A model generated the notes under the pieces. That model made no database searches and had not been told where the DNA came from. It saw only the letters and a program-made list of their open reading frames with translations. Both the position numbers and the translations under genes were made by a program. From Petroclostridium xylanilyticum (lineage in GTDB: Bacteria; Bacillota; Clostridia; SK-Y3), in assembly GCF_002252565.1 (NCBI RefSeq), contig NZ_NPML01000002.1, forward strand, positions 186,001 through 250,000: a stretch of 64,000 bases of DNA, given 5' to 3'. Shown one piece after another: positions 35,964-46,900 of the stretch (position 1 is its first letter; the number at the start of each line of letters is the position of its first letter).

Positions 35964-36764
35964 ATGTTAACAACGGATAAACTTTGTAAAACACTGAAAA
36001 GATCATTTATCTTTATATGTACGATAGTAGTTACGATTTCCATAATAGCAGTATCCAATGTTTTTGGAGCATATGGACAAATAGATATGCGCTCTCCAGT
36101 TTCTTCTCCTGTTAATGCTGGCTATTTATATGGAGAAAAATTAACTTCAAGTAGTACTTACGGACATATGGGACTAGATTTTGCATCAAGTATCGGTACA
36201 AGTGTTTATGCAACATATGCGGGTAAAGTTATTAAGAAAAAAGATTTAGGTAATTCTTCATACGGAAAATATATTGTTATAGAATCTATACATCCTGTTT
36301 ATACGAGCACAAAATTTTATCATTATTATTGCCATTTGAGTGAGTTTTCAACGAGTATAAGTGAAGGTCAAACAATATCAGCTGGCACATATTTAGGAAA
36401 GACTGGGCAATCTGGCAATGTTACCGGTCCTCATTTGCATTATGAAATTAGAATGGGTGCAGATGATTGGTATGCACAGAGAAACCCGGAGGGATTGCTT
36501 GCAAGAAGTTCATCGGATGGTTATGGTGCAATAAGAGGTAAGTTGTACACAGCAAATGGTAACTGGGCAAGATACAAGAGAATATCCGGTGCAACAAAAG
36601 GAACCGATATAAATTATGGTGCTTCTTATTCGTATTATGTCATGGCTAATGGCAATCCTTTTCCTGATGAGACTGCGTATGGTATTAATTATTATATTGC
36701 AAGAATCAGTATTGTTGCAAATAAAAGTTTAGCAAAAATCAATAGTAATAATTTACAGGTATAA
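35964..36764 (+). CDS. Secreted M23 peptidase (LytM-type), 3' end interrupted by IS
   Basis: A peptidase with an N-terminal hydrophobic signal (about 15-36) and an M23 domain. Zn ligands are H68 and D72 in YGHMGLDF and H159 in GPHLHYEI (H157-L-H159), with H124 (YYCHL) close by. M23 enzymes cut peptide bridges in peptidoglycan. ATG 35964 follows GGGAGGG. Residues after about 248 are encoded by the IS inverted repeat (the IS begins at 36707), giving an altered tail of 18 residues. Removing the IS and one target copy restores an in-frame 282-residue protein ending at 38287. Confidence 0.85.
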   Translation: MLTTDKLCKTLKRSFIFICTIVVTISIIAVSNVFGAYGQIDMRSPVSSPVNAGYLYGEKLTSSSTYGHMGLDFASSIGTSVYATYAGKVIKKKDLGNSSYGKYIVIESIHPVYTSTKFYHYYCHLSEFSTSISEGQTISAGTYLGKTGQSGNVTGPHLHYEIRMGADDWYAQRNPEGLLARSSSDGYGAIRGKLYTANGNWARYKRISGATKGTDINYGASYSYYVMANGNPFPDETAYGINYYIARISIVANKSLAKINSNNLQV

Positions 36765-38172
36765 CCTGCACCCATAAGAAAATTATGGTTAACGTTAGAG
36801 AAAAGGGGAGTGACCACCTAAGCCTAACAATATTAAATTTAAAAACTTAATATGACGAAACCTTACCAAACATACACTGGATGTAGAAATCAACGTACTC
36901 TCTCTTCCAATTAAACCGCTTTCGTTTGCGACCTGGAGGTTTTACAGTGGATAGAGACTTTTTAAGGTAGGCAATGGTATTCCACAGTCCGCCTGCAATG
37001 AGTCTTACCATCTCCAAGAAGTTATGATTGGTACCCACCAGAATATGCATGAGTTTTAACAAGCAAAACAGAATCAATGCCGTGTAAATCTGGTTTAAGA
37101 CTGCATTAAAACTGGTACCATAAAACTTCTTGATTTTAAGATGCTGCTTTATCCACTTAAAGAATAGCTCTATCTGCCATCTTAGACGGTAGATTTCAGC
37201 TATTTCCTCACCTGTAAGGTCAAAGCGGTTTGTGGCTATATAAAAGGGCTCACCTGTAGAAGAGTCGATTACTTCCACAACTCTCAAGGAGTGCTGCATC
37301 TTTGTATAAAAGCCACCGAGAATTACTTCTTTATCAGATAGTACAGGGCCTCCCTGGGATATTGAGTTTATACTAACTAACTCCATTACAGCATTCTTTT
37401 TAAGCCTTGTGATAAAGAATATATCCTCCTTGCAGTACCTGTCAAACTCTTTGTAGTCTAAATAGCCGCGGTCAAATATATATGTGATGTTGGGTTTGGT
37501 AATAAGGGAATCCATCTTCTCTTTGTCATGTATAATACCCTCTGTCACTATAATCTGATCCGGGTAACCTAAAAGAACATCGTACAGGGTATGCACCTTG
37601 ACTGCAGCTTTAGTTTCCCGATAGTCAGCCCAGGGAAAGAGAGAGATACAAAGCCTTATTATAGTAGCGTCCAGTATCTTTAGCGTGCCCCAGCTACCAG
37701 GTATGATACGTATACCGTGATGCTTTTTAAGTTTAGCAAGAACAGCTTCAAATATCCTTCTAAAAACATCCGGATCACGGTCGCTGTTTTTGCGGGATAG
37801 CTGTGAAAAACTTATTGTGCCAGTATATTTCTGGAGTTTCTGGTCAGCCATAATACCTGTAACAATATCCCTAAGGCTGTCTTTCTGGACCAAGTGTGCA
37901 TACATCATAGTATTCAGTTGCCGAAGAACAGTAAATTTCTTGGTTCCGTGGTCTGCATCGGTTTCGTCAACGGCTTTTTCCAGTAAGTTCATTGGTAAAA
38001 AGCCTTTTAAAGTTTCAAAAACTGTAGTACAATCATTCATGTTTGTTAACTCCTTCGTTAATAGAATGTGGTTGGTTGGGTACTACCACTAATATTAACA
38101 AGGAGTTTTCATTTTACCAACAGGTATTTATTACCGTTGATTTTTGCTAAAAAATTTTATGCAACAATACTG
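36707..38172 (-). mobile_element. Complete IS4-family insertion sequence (1466 bp)
   Basis: The ends are inverted repeats of about 50 bp, starting CAGTATTGTTGCA at 36707 and ending with the inverse TGCAACAATACTG at 38172. They are flanked by an exact 9-bp target duplication TGCAAGAAT (36698-36706 and 38173-38181). One transposase gene fills the minus strand. The insertion splits the M23 peptidase gene and separates it from the gene at 38304. Confidence 0.93.
36847..38040 (-). CDS. IS4-family transposase (DUF4372 subgroup)
   Basis: A 397-residue DDE transposase. The N terminus has the DUF4372-type region (LKGFLPMNLLEKAVDE). The catalytic triad is D124 (LKILDATII), D190 (TYIFDRGYLD) and E291. 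E291 lies in YRLRWQIELFFKWIK, an exact match to the IS4 signature Y-(2)-R-(3)-E-(6)-K. No frameshift is seen, so it may be active. Confidence 0.94.
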   Translation of the reverse strand: MNDCTTVFETLKGFLPMNLLEKAVDETDADHGTKKFTVLRQLNTMMYAHLVQKDSLRDIVTGIMADQKLQKYTGTISFSQLSRKNSDRDPDVFRRIFEAVLAKLKKHHGIRIIPGSWGTLKILDATIIRLCISLFPWADYRETKAAVKVHTLYDVLLGYPDQIIVTEGIIHDKEKMDSLITKPNITYIFDRGYLDYKEFDRYCKEDIFFITRLKKNAVMELVSINSISQGGPVLSDKEVILGGFYTKMQHSLRVVEVIDSSTGEPFYIATNRFDLTGEEIAEIYRLRWQIELFFKWIKQHLKIKKFYGTSFNAVLNQIYTALILFCLLKLMHILVGTNHNFLEMVRLIAGGLWNTIAYLKKSLSTVKPPGRKRKRFNWKREYVDFYIQCMFGKVSSY

Positions 38173-38181
38173 TGCAAGAAT

Positions 38182-38287
38182 AAGAACAGGAAATATTACT
38201 TTAAGCTATGATAACGATAAGCGTACTCAAAATATTACGGTATATTCTAATACAGATTCTGCGGCAACTGACGTATACTTACCATAA
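38182..38287 (+). pseudogene. Separated 3' end of the M23 peptidase gene
   Basis: Immediately after the right target duplication the interrupted frame resumes (RTGNITLSYDNDKRTQNITV to DVYLP and TAA 38285-38287), encoding the natural last 34 residues. It has no start of its own. Confidence 0.85.
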
Positions 38288-38303
38288 TCGAGGAGGGGAA
38301 TTC

Positions 38304-39359
38304 ATGAAAAAAGGCATTTGGATTATCGCAGCACTTATTTGCGTTTTGGGGGTAACAGTAATATCCTTTGCAAGCATAAATTCCGGATTATTTGTCAGAG
38401 ATAAGATATTGGAAGAACATGCTGAAGATATAAAAAAGACAAAAGTTGACGTAAAGGAACAAATATCCATCAAAGATGAAAAAACACCTGCAGATATTAA
38501 TATTATCCAATCAAAAAAAATAGCTGATGATGGAAGTATGATATTTGAGGTTGTGAATAACGGCAAAGTAATGGGTTCATTTTATTACAAACCCTGGTTG
38601 GAAAACAGGCCTGTCTTTACAAAACTGGAAAATGGCGATTTCATTTTAGGCAAAACCATGTATTATTCAACGAAAGAACAAGTATTAAAACCGTTAGCAG
38701 GAGAAGTTAATCTAAGCATATTTGATTATGACGTTCTAGGAAATAAAGTGGCTCTTATAGGCAAGCAAGACAAGAATAATGAAGCAATCATGAAAGTATT
38801 CATATACAACATAGAAACTAAGGAATATGCTGAAGTTGATTCATTCAAATATCCAAATTATATGCATCAGGAAACAGTTTTACTCTGCTGGAAAAGTAAT
38901 GAAGAACTGTTTTATGACTATTGCGAAGGGACAAAACCGCTGATAAAGAGTTATAACACCCATAATGGGGATAAAAAAGTTTTTATGGACAGTGCAATGA
39001 ACCCGCAAATTTCTCCTCAGGGCAACTACATGGTTCTTTTAAAAATATCCTCTTTAAACAAAAGTGATCGGACAATTGATGAGTTGCAGCTTGTTGATGT
39101 ATCTAAAAAAGAGAAAATAACCAAAGTAAATGGCTCAAAAAAGATATTTTGGCACGATGATTTGCTTTTTGTAAAGAACATGGACGAGGCAGTTATTGAG
39201 GTTTTGGATTGTAAAGCCGGCGGGAAAAAGATAAAAAGCATTCCGATGGCGGATATGCCTGTTGAAATAAAGGTTAGCAATAACAATGTTAAAATTAAAT
39301 CTTATAAATTTAATGAAGGAATGATCACTTTAAATGAGGTGGATGAAGCACTTAAATAA
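38304..39359 (+). CDS. Exported protein of unknown function, beta-propeller-like
   Basis: A 351-residue protein with an N-terminal membrane/signal helix (GIWIIAALICVLGVTVISFA), a charged linker, and repeated beta blade-like segments (FDYDVLGNKVALIGK, KVFIYNIETKEYAEVDSF, MNPQISPQGNYMVLLKI, ELQLVDVSKKEKI). This is suggestive of a TolB/WD-type propeller, not proven. ATG 38304 follows GAGGAGGGG. It lies 17 nt after the original end of the M23 peptidase gene, so the two formed an operon before the IS arrived. Confidence 0.7.
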   Translation: MKKGIWIIAALICVLGVTVISFASINSGLFVRDKILEEHAEDIKKTKVDVKEQISIKDEKTPADINIIQSKKIADDGSMIFEVVNNGKVMGSFYYKPWLENRPVFTKLENGDFILGKTMYYSTKEQVLKPLAGEVNLSIFDYDVLGNKVALIGKQDKNNEAIMKVFIYNIETKEYAEVDSFKYPNYMHQETVLLCWKSNEELFYDYCEGTKPLIKSYNTHNGDKKVFMDSAMNPQISPQGNYMVLLKISSLNKSDRTIDELQLVDVSKKEKITKVNGSKKIFWHDDLLFVKNMDEAVIEVLDCKAGGKKIKSIPMADMPVEIKVSNNNVKIKSYKFNEGMITLNEVDEALK

Positions 39360-39416
39360 TATATTTTACCGGGCTATATTTAAAGATAACGGAAAATTCA
39401 GGTCTCAATATATTAC

Positions 39417-39443
39417 GGGCAGGTTATCCTGCTCTTTTTTTTG
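39417..39443 (+). terminator. Rho-independent terminator
   Basis: GGGCAGG and CCTGCTC pair around a short loop, followed by eight T residues. Confidence 0.8.
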
Positions 39444-39549
39444 TGTGCATTTATACTACCACATAGGTTAAAGCATTGTAAGACCCTATCTTTCAGAGGC
39501 TTGCACCTAAAGTCCTGCTGCAATCTGAATATTTTATAGTATACATATG

Positions 39550-39770
39550 TCGAAATTTGTTGGTATTTGTAGGAAATTTTGTATTGGTATTCAATGTATT
39601 ATTATGGTAAAATTAGATTATAACTTGAATCGTCTGTATAAATTTTGTTTACAAGTTGGTTGTAAAGGATTTTAAAGTCGTATTATTACTAATTTTGTCG
39701 TATAAGGATGATTTGGTATACTGCAGTAAATACCATGGTATGTTACATTATTACTAAGTTTTGTAGTATA
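39550..39770 (+). promoter_or_regulatory. Repeat-rich upstream region of the LytTR regulator gene
   Basis: ATTATTACTAATTTTGTCGT (39682-39701) recurs as ATTATTACTAAGTTTTGTAG (39747-39766), 65 bp apart. AATTTTGT-like octamers occur several more times between 39550 and 39770. ATGTCGAAA near 39547-39555 matches a Spo0A-box core (TGTCGAA). These are candidate regulator sites, possibly for autoregulation by the LytTR protein. Confidence 0.5.
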
Positions 39771-39825
39771 TGGTACTTCTATGAATCAGATATTCTACAG
39801 AGCTTAAAAATAGGGGGCGTTATGG

Positions 39826-40551
39826 ATGAACAGCATTTTAATTCTAGAAGATGAAGATTACACCAGAAAATTTATTAAACAATTAGTATCAGAAAGTGCA
39901 CCAGCCTTTCAAATTCTTGATACCTCAAAGAGCAGTGAAGCGATTGATTTTGCAAAAGAGTATCTACCGGATATTGCGCTGCTGGATATAGAACTTGATG
40001 CCAGTGAAAAGTTAAATGGACTGGATGTTGCAAAAATCATCCATACCGTTAGTCCTGATACAAAACTTGTGTTCATCACGGGACATTCACAATATGCGAT
40101 GTACTCTTTCGGTGTACATCCGTATGATTATATCCTAAAGCCGATTGATATAAAAAAGTTTATAGAAACCATCAGTGTATTAACAAATGAAGTAAAAAAA
40201 GAAAAAACTGTTCTAAGAAAAGCAAATAAAATTATTATAGAAAACAATAATGAAATTATTTTTATAACACCCGAAGACATACTTTTCATAGAAAAACAGA
40301 AAAAGAGTTTATTGGTCTATACTGCTGAAAATGTGTACTGTGTACAACAGACGCTAAACGGGCTGGAGCAAAGCCTGCCGCAATATTTCATAAGGGTGCA
40401 CAGGTCTTTTATTGTAAACAAAAATAAAATTCATAAAATCAGGAAAACAGGAAACAGAACCTATCAAATTGAGTTTTTAGAAACTGATAAAGTAGCTTTT
40501 ATGAGTAAACACAGGTTAAAAGAATTAAAAGGAAAAATAATCTCTTCTTAA
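39826..40551 (+). CDS. LytTR-family two-component response regulator
   Basis: A 241-residue regulator with a receiver domain (acidic pocket in LEDEDYTRKF, phospho-acceptor Asp near residue 54 in DIALLDIELD, Thr in VFITGH, Lys in ILKPID) and a C-terminal LytTR DNA-binding domain (FITPEDILFIEKQKKSLLVY, YFIRVHRSFIVNKNKI). Such regulators (AgrA, VirR, ComE relatives) control exoprotein or peptide genes. It sits at the edge of an exoprotein island, so it may control it. No histidine kinase or signal-peptide gene is adjacent. Its 3' end is duplicated at 29116. Confidence 0.9.
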   Translation: MNSILILEDEDYTRKFIKQLVSESAPAFQILDTSKSSEAIDFAKEYLPDIALLDIELDASEKLNGLDVAKIIHTVSPDTKLVFITGHSQYAMYSFGVHPYDYILKPIDIKKFIETISVLTNEVKKEKTVLRKANKIIIENNNEIIFITPEDILFIEKQKKSLLVYTAENVYCVQQTLNGLEQSLPQYFIRVHRSFIVNKNKIHKIRKTGNRTYQIEFLETDKVAFMSKHRLKELKGKIISS

Positions 40552-40572
40552 AATGGAGGAGATTATTTTTAT
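40533..40572 (+). terminator. Rho-independent terminator overlapping the end of the lytTR gene
   Basis: AAAAATAATCTC (40533-40544) pairs with GAGATTATTTTT (40559-40570). The stop codon lies in the loop side. The same hairpin is present in the duplicated copy near 29159-29198. Confidence 0.75.
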
Positions 40573-40662
40573 TTATATTATCATTTTTGACGGATAAGAC
40601 GGTTAATTAAAACCCTAAACCGGGCCATTCACACCTCAAATGTGACCAGTTGCGTCGAAAAA

Positions 40663-40804
40663 CAATGGGGACGGTTCTTGTTGATAAATTACTTGAACAG
40701 AGCTAGGGAAATAGAGATTATGTCTGTTCTGGATATATTTTAGGATAACAGGTATTAATAGAACTGCTGTTAGCAAATCTTGACAATGAGAACCGTCCCC
40801 ATTG
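40663..40804. repeat. REP-like element beta, copy 4 (cleanest)
   Basis: 142 bp bounded by CAATGGGGACGGTTCT and AGAACCGTCCCCATTG, with the core shared by the copies at 28.9, 32.3 and 34.7 kb. Inside, GAACAGA pairs with TCTGTTC. Bases 40805-40968 are AT-rich and show no feature. Confidence 0.85.
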
Positions 40805-40980
40805 TTTTCCATTGTTTTTCCTAAAAAAATTTATATAAGTTATTGTTAACTTATGAAAATTTAGCAATTTGGGTAAGATATTTTATAGGACACCCAAAAT
40901 GCACTAAAATTTGCCATTCATTATATGTAAAAAAGCAGGATTTAATACTTGTAAATACTAACTAAGGAATGGGGAGTAAT

Positions 40981-43900
40981 ATGACCGATATTCTGAATGC
41001 GATGTTTATTGTTTTAGCAGCTTTTGTCATATTCGTATTGATATACAGGCATTTCAGCCACAGTAATAAGGAAGCAGGAGAGATACAGGATGCTTTACTG
41101 GGTCCTGAAGAATTAGAAAGGCATGCTGTTGAGATAGCCAGAAATCATATCGTTGCCGATGATACGAGGTCGATTTCCTGGCTGGTTCCAAGGATGAATG
41201 ATAACTATAAATTGATTGCTGCAGTATACAACAAACTAAATGAATATGCTAAAAATAAGAAGCCAACGGCTTCCGCAGCTGAATGGCTGCTTGATAATTT
41301 TTATATTATAGAACAGCAGGTTAAAGAAATCCGGCAAAGCCTATCTAAAAAGTACTGTTCTCAACTTCCGGTTTTAAAAAGCGGACCATTAAGGGGATAT
41401 CCTAGAGTATATGCAATTGCACTGGAATTGGTTGCGCATACCGATGGAAGGTTTAATGAAAAAAGTTTGGTCAGTTTTATAAAGGCATACCAATCCCAAA
41501 GTTTACTTTCCAGTGGAGAACTGTGGGCGATGGCAATCATGGTCCGTATTGCTTTAATTGAAAACATCAGGCATATTTGCGAAAAGATAATAAATTCACA
41601 ACAGCAATTTTTAAAAGCCGATGAAACTGCTGACCTGTTACTGTCAAGGCTGGAACAACCACCTGAAGTCCTGGTGCAGCTTATGAAAGAAAATATTAAA
41701 GGAATGGAAAAATTAACGCCATCCTATACGGAACACTTGCTGCAAAGACTTAAAAAGCAGCAGCATAAAGCCGCACCGATTTTGCAATACCTGGATGAAA
41801 GACTGGTTGAACAAGATAATACAGCTGAAAAGATTATCCAGCAAGAACACCAGGAGCAAGCTGCAAGACAGATTTCCATAGGGAATTCCATTACAAGTTT
41901 AAGACTGGTTTCTGCTTTGGACTGGTCAGGCATCTTTGAATGTTTAAGCCAGGTGGAACAAATACTTCGTCAGGACCCTGCCGGCATTTATCCCCGGATG
42001 GATTTTGCGTCGAGGGATTATTACAGGCATGAAATTGAGAGAATATCCAGGGCTGCTAAAATCAATGAAACCCAGATTGCAAGAAAAGCTATAGAATGTG
42101 CGCAGGCAGTTTCGAAAGATAATACGGACGATGAAAGACTAGGGCATGTAGGATATTATTTGATAGGAAAAGGGAGGGCAGTTTTAAATGATAAGATTGG
42201 CTACAAGCCAAAAGGAATGCAAAAAATTGTTCAGGCTGCAAAAAATCATCCTACATTTTTGTATTTAAGTTCAATTATCCTTATTACCGCAGTGATAGCC
42301 GGTGTTTTTATTTCCTATGCATATAGGTTTACAGGGAGGAATAATATATGGCTAAGTCTTCTTGCCGGCATAGTGGTGCTTATTCCTGCAAGTGATATAG
42401 CCGTAGCCATTGTGAATTGGGTAAGCACCCGCATATCCCGGCCGGTTATACTGCCCAAGTTGGAGCTGGAAAATGGTATTCCTGAAAATGAGACTTCAAT
42501 GGTAGTTATTCCAACCCTCCTGCCTAATGAAGAGCGCGTAAGGCAACTGGTAAGTCAATTGGAAGTATTTTATCTGGCCAACAGGGAGAAAAATTTATTT
42601 TTTGCTCTTGTAGGAGATTATAAAGATGCACCACAGGAAGAAATGCCGGAAGAAACAAAAATTATTCAGACAGCTATTTTGGGTATCAAGGAATTAAATG
42701 AACGCTATGCTTCAAAAGAGCAGGATATTTTTTACTTTTTTCATAGATACAGGCAGTATAATGCCGTACAGAACAAATGGATGGGATGGGAGCGTAAAAG
42801 GGGCGCACTTATTGAATTAAATGACCTGTTACAGGGATCAAAAGAAACCAGTTTTTCGGTGATTAGCGGAGACTTATCCAAGATTCCTCAAATCAAATAT
42901 GTGATCACCCTGGATGCTGATACCAGTTTACCCAAAGATGCGGCAAAAAAGCTTATCGGAACCATGGCTCACCCGCTCAACAGGCCGGTATTGGATGAAA
43001 AACTGGGGATAGTAGTGGAAGGTTATGGCCTTCTTCAACCCCGTATTAATGTGGATATTGTAAGTGCCAACCGTTCTTTCTTTTCCCGTGTATTTGCGGG
43101 TCAGGGAGGGGTAGACCCGTATACCACGGCGGTTTCTGATGTTTACCAGGACCTTTTTGGAGAGGGTATTTTTACCGGAAAGGGAATCTATGATGTTGAT
43201 ATTTTTCAAAAAGCTTTAAAAAATGCTATACCCGAAAATACCGTACTAAGCCACGATTTATTAGAAGGTTCTTATGTAAGGGCCGGGCTTGTAACCGATA
43301 TAGATTTTATAGACGGATATCCTGCGCGGTATAGTGCATATGCTGCCCGGCTGCACAGATGGGTGAGAGGAGACTGGCAGCTTATACCCTGGCTGGCGTC
43401 CAGAGTGAAAGATAGACAGGGGAAACTGGTAAGGAACTCTCTATCCACAATCGCTAAATGGAAGATATTTGACAATATGCGGAGAAGTTTGACGGCTCCT
43501 GCCCTTACAATCCTAATTGCATTGTCTTTTGGAGTATTACCGGGGAATAGTCTGGTATGGCTGTCTTTTGCAGTGCTCACCCTGTTTTTCTCTCTTGTAA
43601 CTGCAACAGTGGACGCAGTTCTGGCAAAGAACTACAGGTTTTGTGGTGAAAAGCGGCACTGCACCATCATTTATGGGTTTAAGGCTACGCTTTACCAGGT
43701 ACTTCTGTTATTTGTCTTTTTACCGTACCAGGCATACTTGATGGGCGATGCAATTATTAGAACACTCATTAGAGTATTTGTGACCAAAAGAAATACGCTG
43801 GAGTGGGTGACGGCCGCCGATGCGGAAAAGCGTTTAAAAAATGATATAAAAAGCTTCTGGAAGAGAATGTGGGTATCTGGTTTAATAGGGGGCATCATTC

Positions 43901-46900
43901 TTGGTGTGGCAATACTGTTGTCATCTCCGGTATGGCTTGTTGCACTGTTGCTTTTTGTTGTCTGGAGTGCGGCACCTTTTATTGCTTATTTTGTAAGCAT
44001 AGTAGATGAAAAGAATGTGGAAGAGTTATCTGACGAAGATAGGCAGGAGTTAAGACGGCTTGCGCGCAAAAACTGGCGGTATTTTGAAGATTTTGTTGGA
44101 GCACAGGAGCATTATCTCCCACCGGATAATTACCAGGAAGACCCTCCAAATGGGATAGCGCACAGGACATCCCCCACAAATATCGGGTTTGCGCTGATAT
44201 CCGTATTGGCAGCCCGGGATTTGGGATATATGGGTATCCTTGAGATGGGAGAACGACTAAATAATACATTAAAGACAGTGGAAAAACTGGAAAAATGGAA
44301 AGGACATCTATACAACTGGTATGATACCAGGACGCTTGAAATTTTAAGACCACGGTATATTTCGACTGTAGATAGTGGAAATTTTATTGGATATTTAATG
44401 ACCTTAAAACAGGGCCTTAAAGAATATATGGGTAAACCGTTAGCGGATATGAACCTGGTATTAGGACTGAGAGATACTATTCATCTTTTAAAGGAAGAAG
44501 ATAATGGTGTTCCTTTGGATACCCAATTGCTTGAAGAAGTTGTTCGTGACAGAGACATTTCATTAGTAAAATGGAATAATCTCCTGCAGCATTTATTACA
44601 AAGTGATAATAAGCTAAATAGTGCTGGTGAACAGAGTAAATATAAGTGGTTAACCAAGGTTTATCATATGTTATCTTCTTTTGAAAAAGATATAAAAGAG
44701 CTTATGCCATGGGTAAGACTTATAGATACTATGCCTGAAGCAATACAAGAGGAGAAAAATGTTTATGCAAAAGCCTCCAGGGAAATAAAAGATATTTTTG
44801 ACAGGCTGCAGCAAAGTTCATCTTTAGCCGGATTAAACGAGGTATGCAGGCAGTCTATACCCCGTATTGATGCGGCAATAGGATTTATAGAGGGAGTTAA
44901 AAAGAAAAATAGTCAGCATGATGCAACTCTTGCATGGGCTAGGGAAGTAAAAAACGAGTTGGAAAGATCCAGTATAAATATTTTAAAAGCTTTAGATGTG
45001 TTCAATGATTTGATAAATAGGATACAAACAATCATAGACGGGACAAGTTTTGTGCCTTTGTTTGACAGCAAACGGCAATTGTTCTCTATAGGCTACAATG
45101 TTGAGGAAGAGCAGCTGACAAAATCCTATTATGACTTATTTGCTTCTGAGGCCCGTCAGACAAGCTTTATAGCTATTGCAAGAGGGGAAGTGGACCTAAA
45201 GCACTGGTATAGATTAGGACGCAACCTTACCATGGTGGACGGATATAAGGGGCTGGTATCATGGACAGGGACCATGTTTGAATACCTGATGCCCCTGCTG
45301 ATTATGCGTAACTATAAGAATACCCTTTGGGACGAAACCTACCGGTTTGTAGTGGAAAGCCAGCGGAAATACGGCAGGCAGAGACAGGTGCCGTGGGGAA
45401 CATCCGAATCGGGATATTACGCTTTTGATATTAACCTTAACTATCAATATAAGGCTTTTGGAGTTCCCGAGCTGGGGTTAAAAAGAGGTTTATCCAATGA
45501 TATGGTGGTAGCACCCTACGCAACTGTAATGGCATTAATGGTTGATCCTGTAAATGCCGCTGCCAATATGAAACAACTAAAGGAAGAAGGAGCCGAGGGC
45601 CTGTACGGGTTTTACGAGTCAATAGATTATACTCCCGAAAGGCTGTCACATAACCAGAAAAACAGTATTGTAAAAAGCTTTATGGTACATCACCAGGGTA
45701 TGAGTTTAATGGCTTTGGTAAACTATCTCAATCATAATATTATGCAAAACCGTTTTCATGCCGAGCCAATGGTGAAGTCAGCAGAACTTTTGCTGCAGGA
45801 AAGAGTACCGACCCGGGTAATTTTAACAAAAGAACATAAAGAAAAGATAGAACCTTTTAAACCGATAGAGCAGGAACATGAGGAAGTTGTAAGAATTTTA
45901 GGAATACCGGGTTCTCCTCTTCCACAGGCACATATTCTTTCAAATGGAAGTTACTCGGTAATGCTCACCGACAGCGGTTCGGGGTATAGCAGAAATCAGG
46001 GAAATGCTGTAACAAGATGGCGTGAAGATTTAAGTTTTGGAAATTTCGGGATGTTCTTTTATATACAAAATTTAAATTCCAACAATGTATGGTCAGCAAC
46101 CTATGCACCTTATTATGACCGACCGGAAGAATACAAGGTGGTTTTTTCGGCTGACAAGGCAGAATTTTTACGAAGAGATGGGAATATTGACACCCATACC
46201 GAAATTGTGGTTTCACCTGAGGATAATGCGGAAATAAGAAGAATTTCACTCACCAATCACAGTGAGCATACCAGGACGCTGGAAGTAACCAGTTATTTTG
46301 AAGTTGTCCTGACTTCCCAATCAGCTGATGTTGCACACCCTGCTTTTAGCAACCTGTTTGTAAGGACAGAATTCCTTCCGGAATACAACTGCCTGTTAGC
46401 AAACAGGAGGCCCAGAGAAGAGGGGAAAAACACAATATGGGCAGTGCATACTGTGATGGTGGAAGGTGAGGCTGTTGGAGGCATCCAATATGAGACAGAC
46501 CGCACAAAATTTATAGGCCGAGGTAGAAACCTATCCAATCCCTTAGCAATGGATGTAGACCAGCCTTTATCAAATACAGTGGGGCCGGTATTGGACCCTG
46601 TCATGAGTTTAAGATGCAGGGTAAAGATAGGGCCGGGTCAAACTGCCCGTATTGCATATATTACCGGAGTAGGTAACAACCGTGAAGAAATAATAAAATT
46701 AACTCAAAAATACCAGGAAGCTGCTGCTGTTGCCCGTGCTTTTGAATTAGCTTGGACGCGCAGCCAGGTAGAGACCAGGTACCTGGGACTTAAATCCGGG
46801 GAAGAAGAGGTTTTCCAGAATATGCTTTCACAAATCCTCTTCGCCAGTCCGCTGCGTAGAAGACGGGAGAGTATCATTCAGAATAATAAAAAAGGACAGC

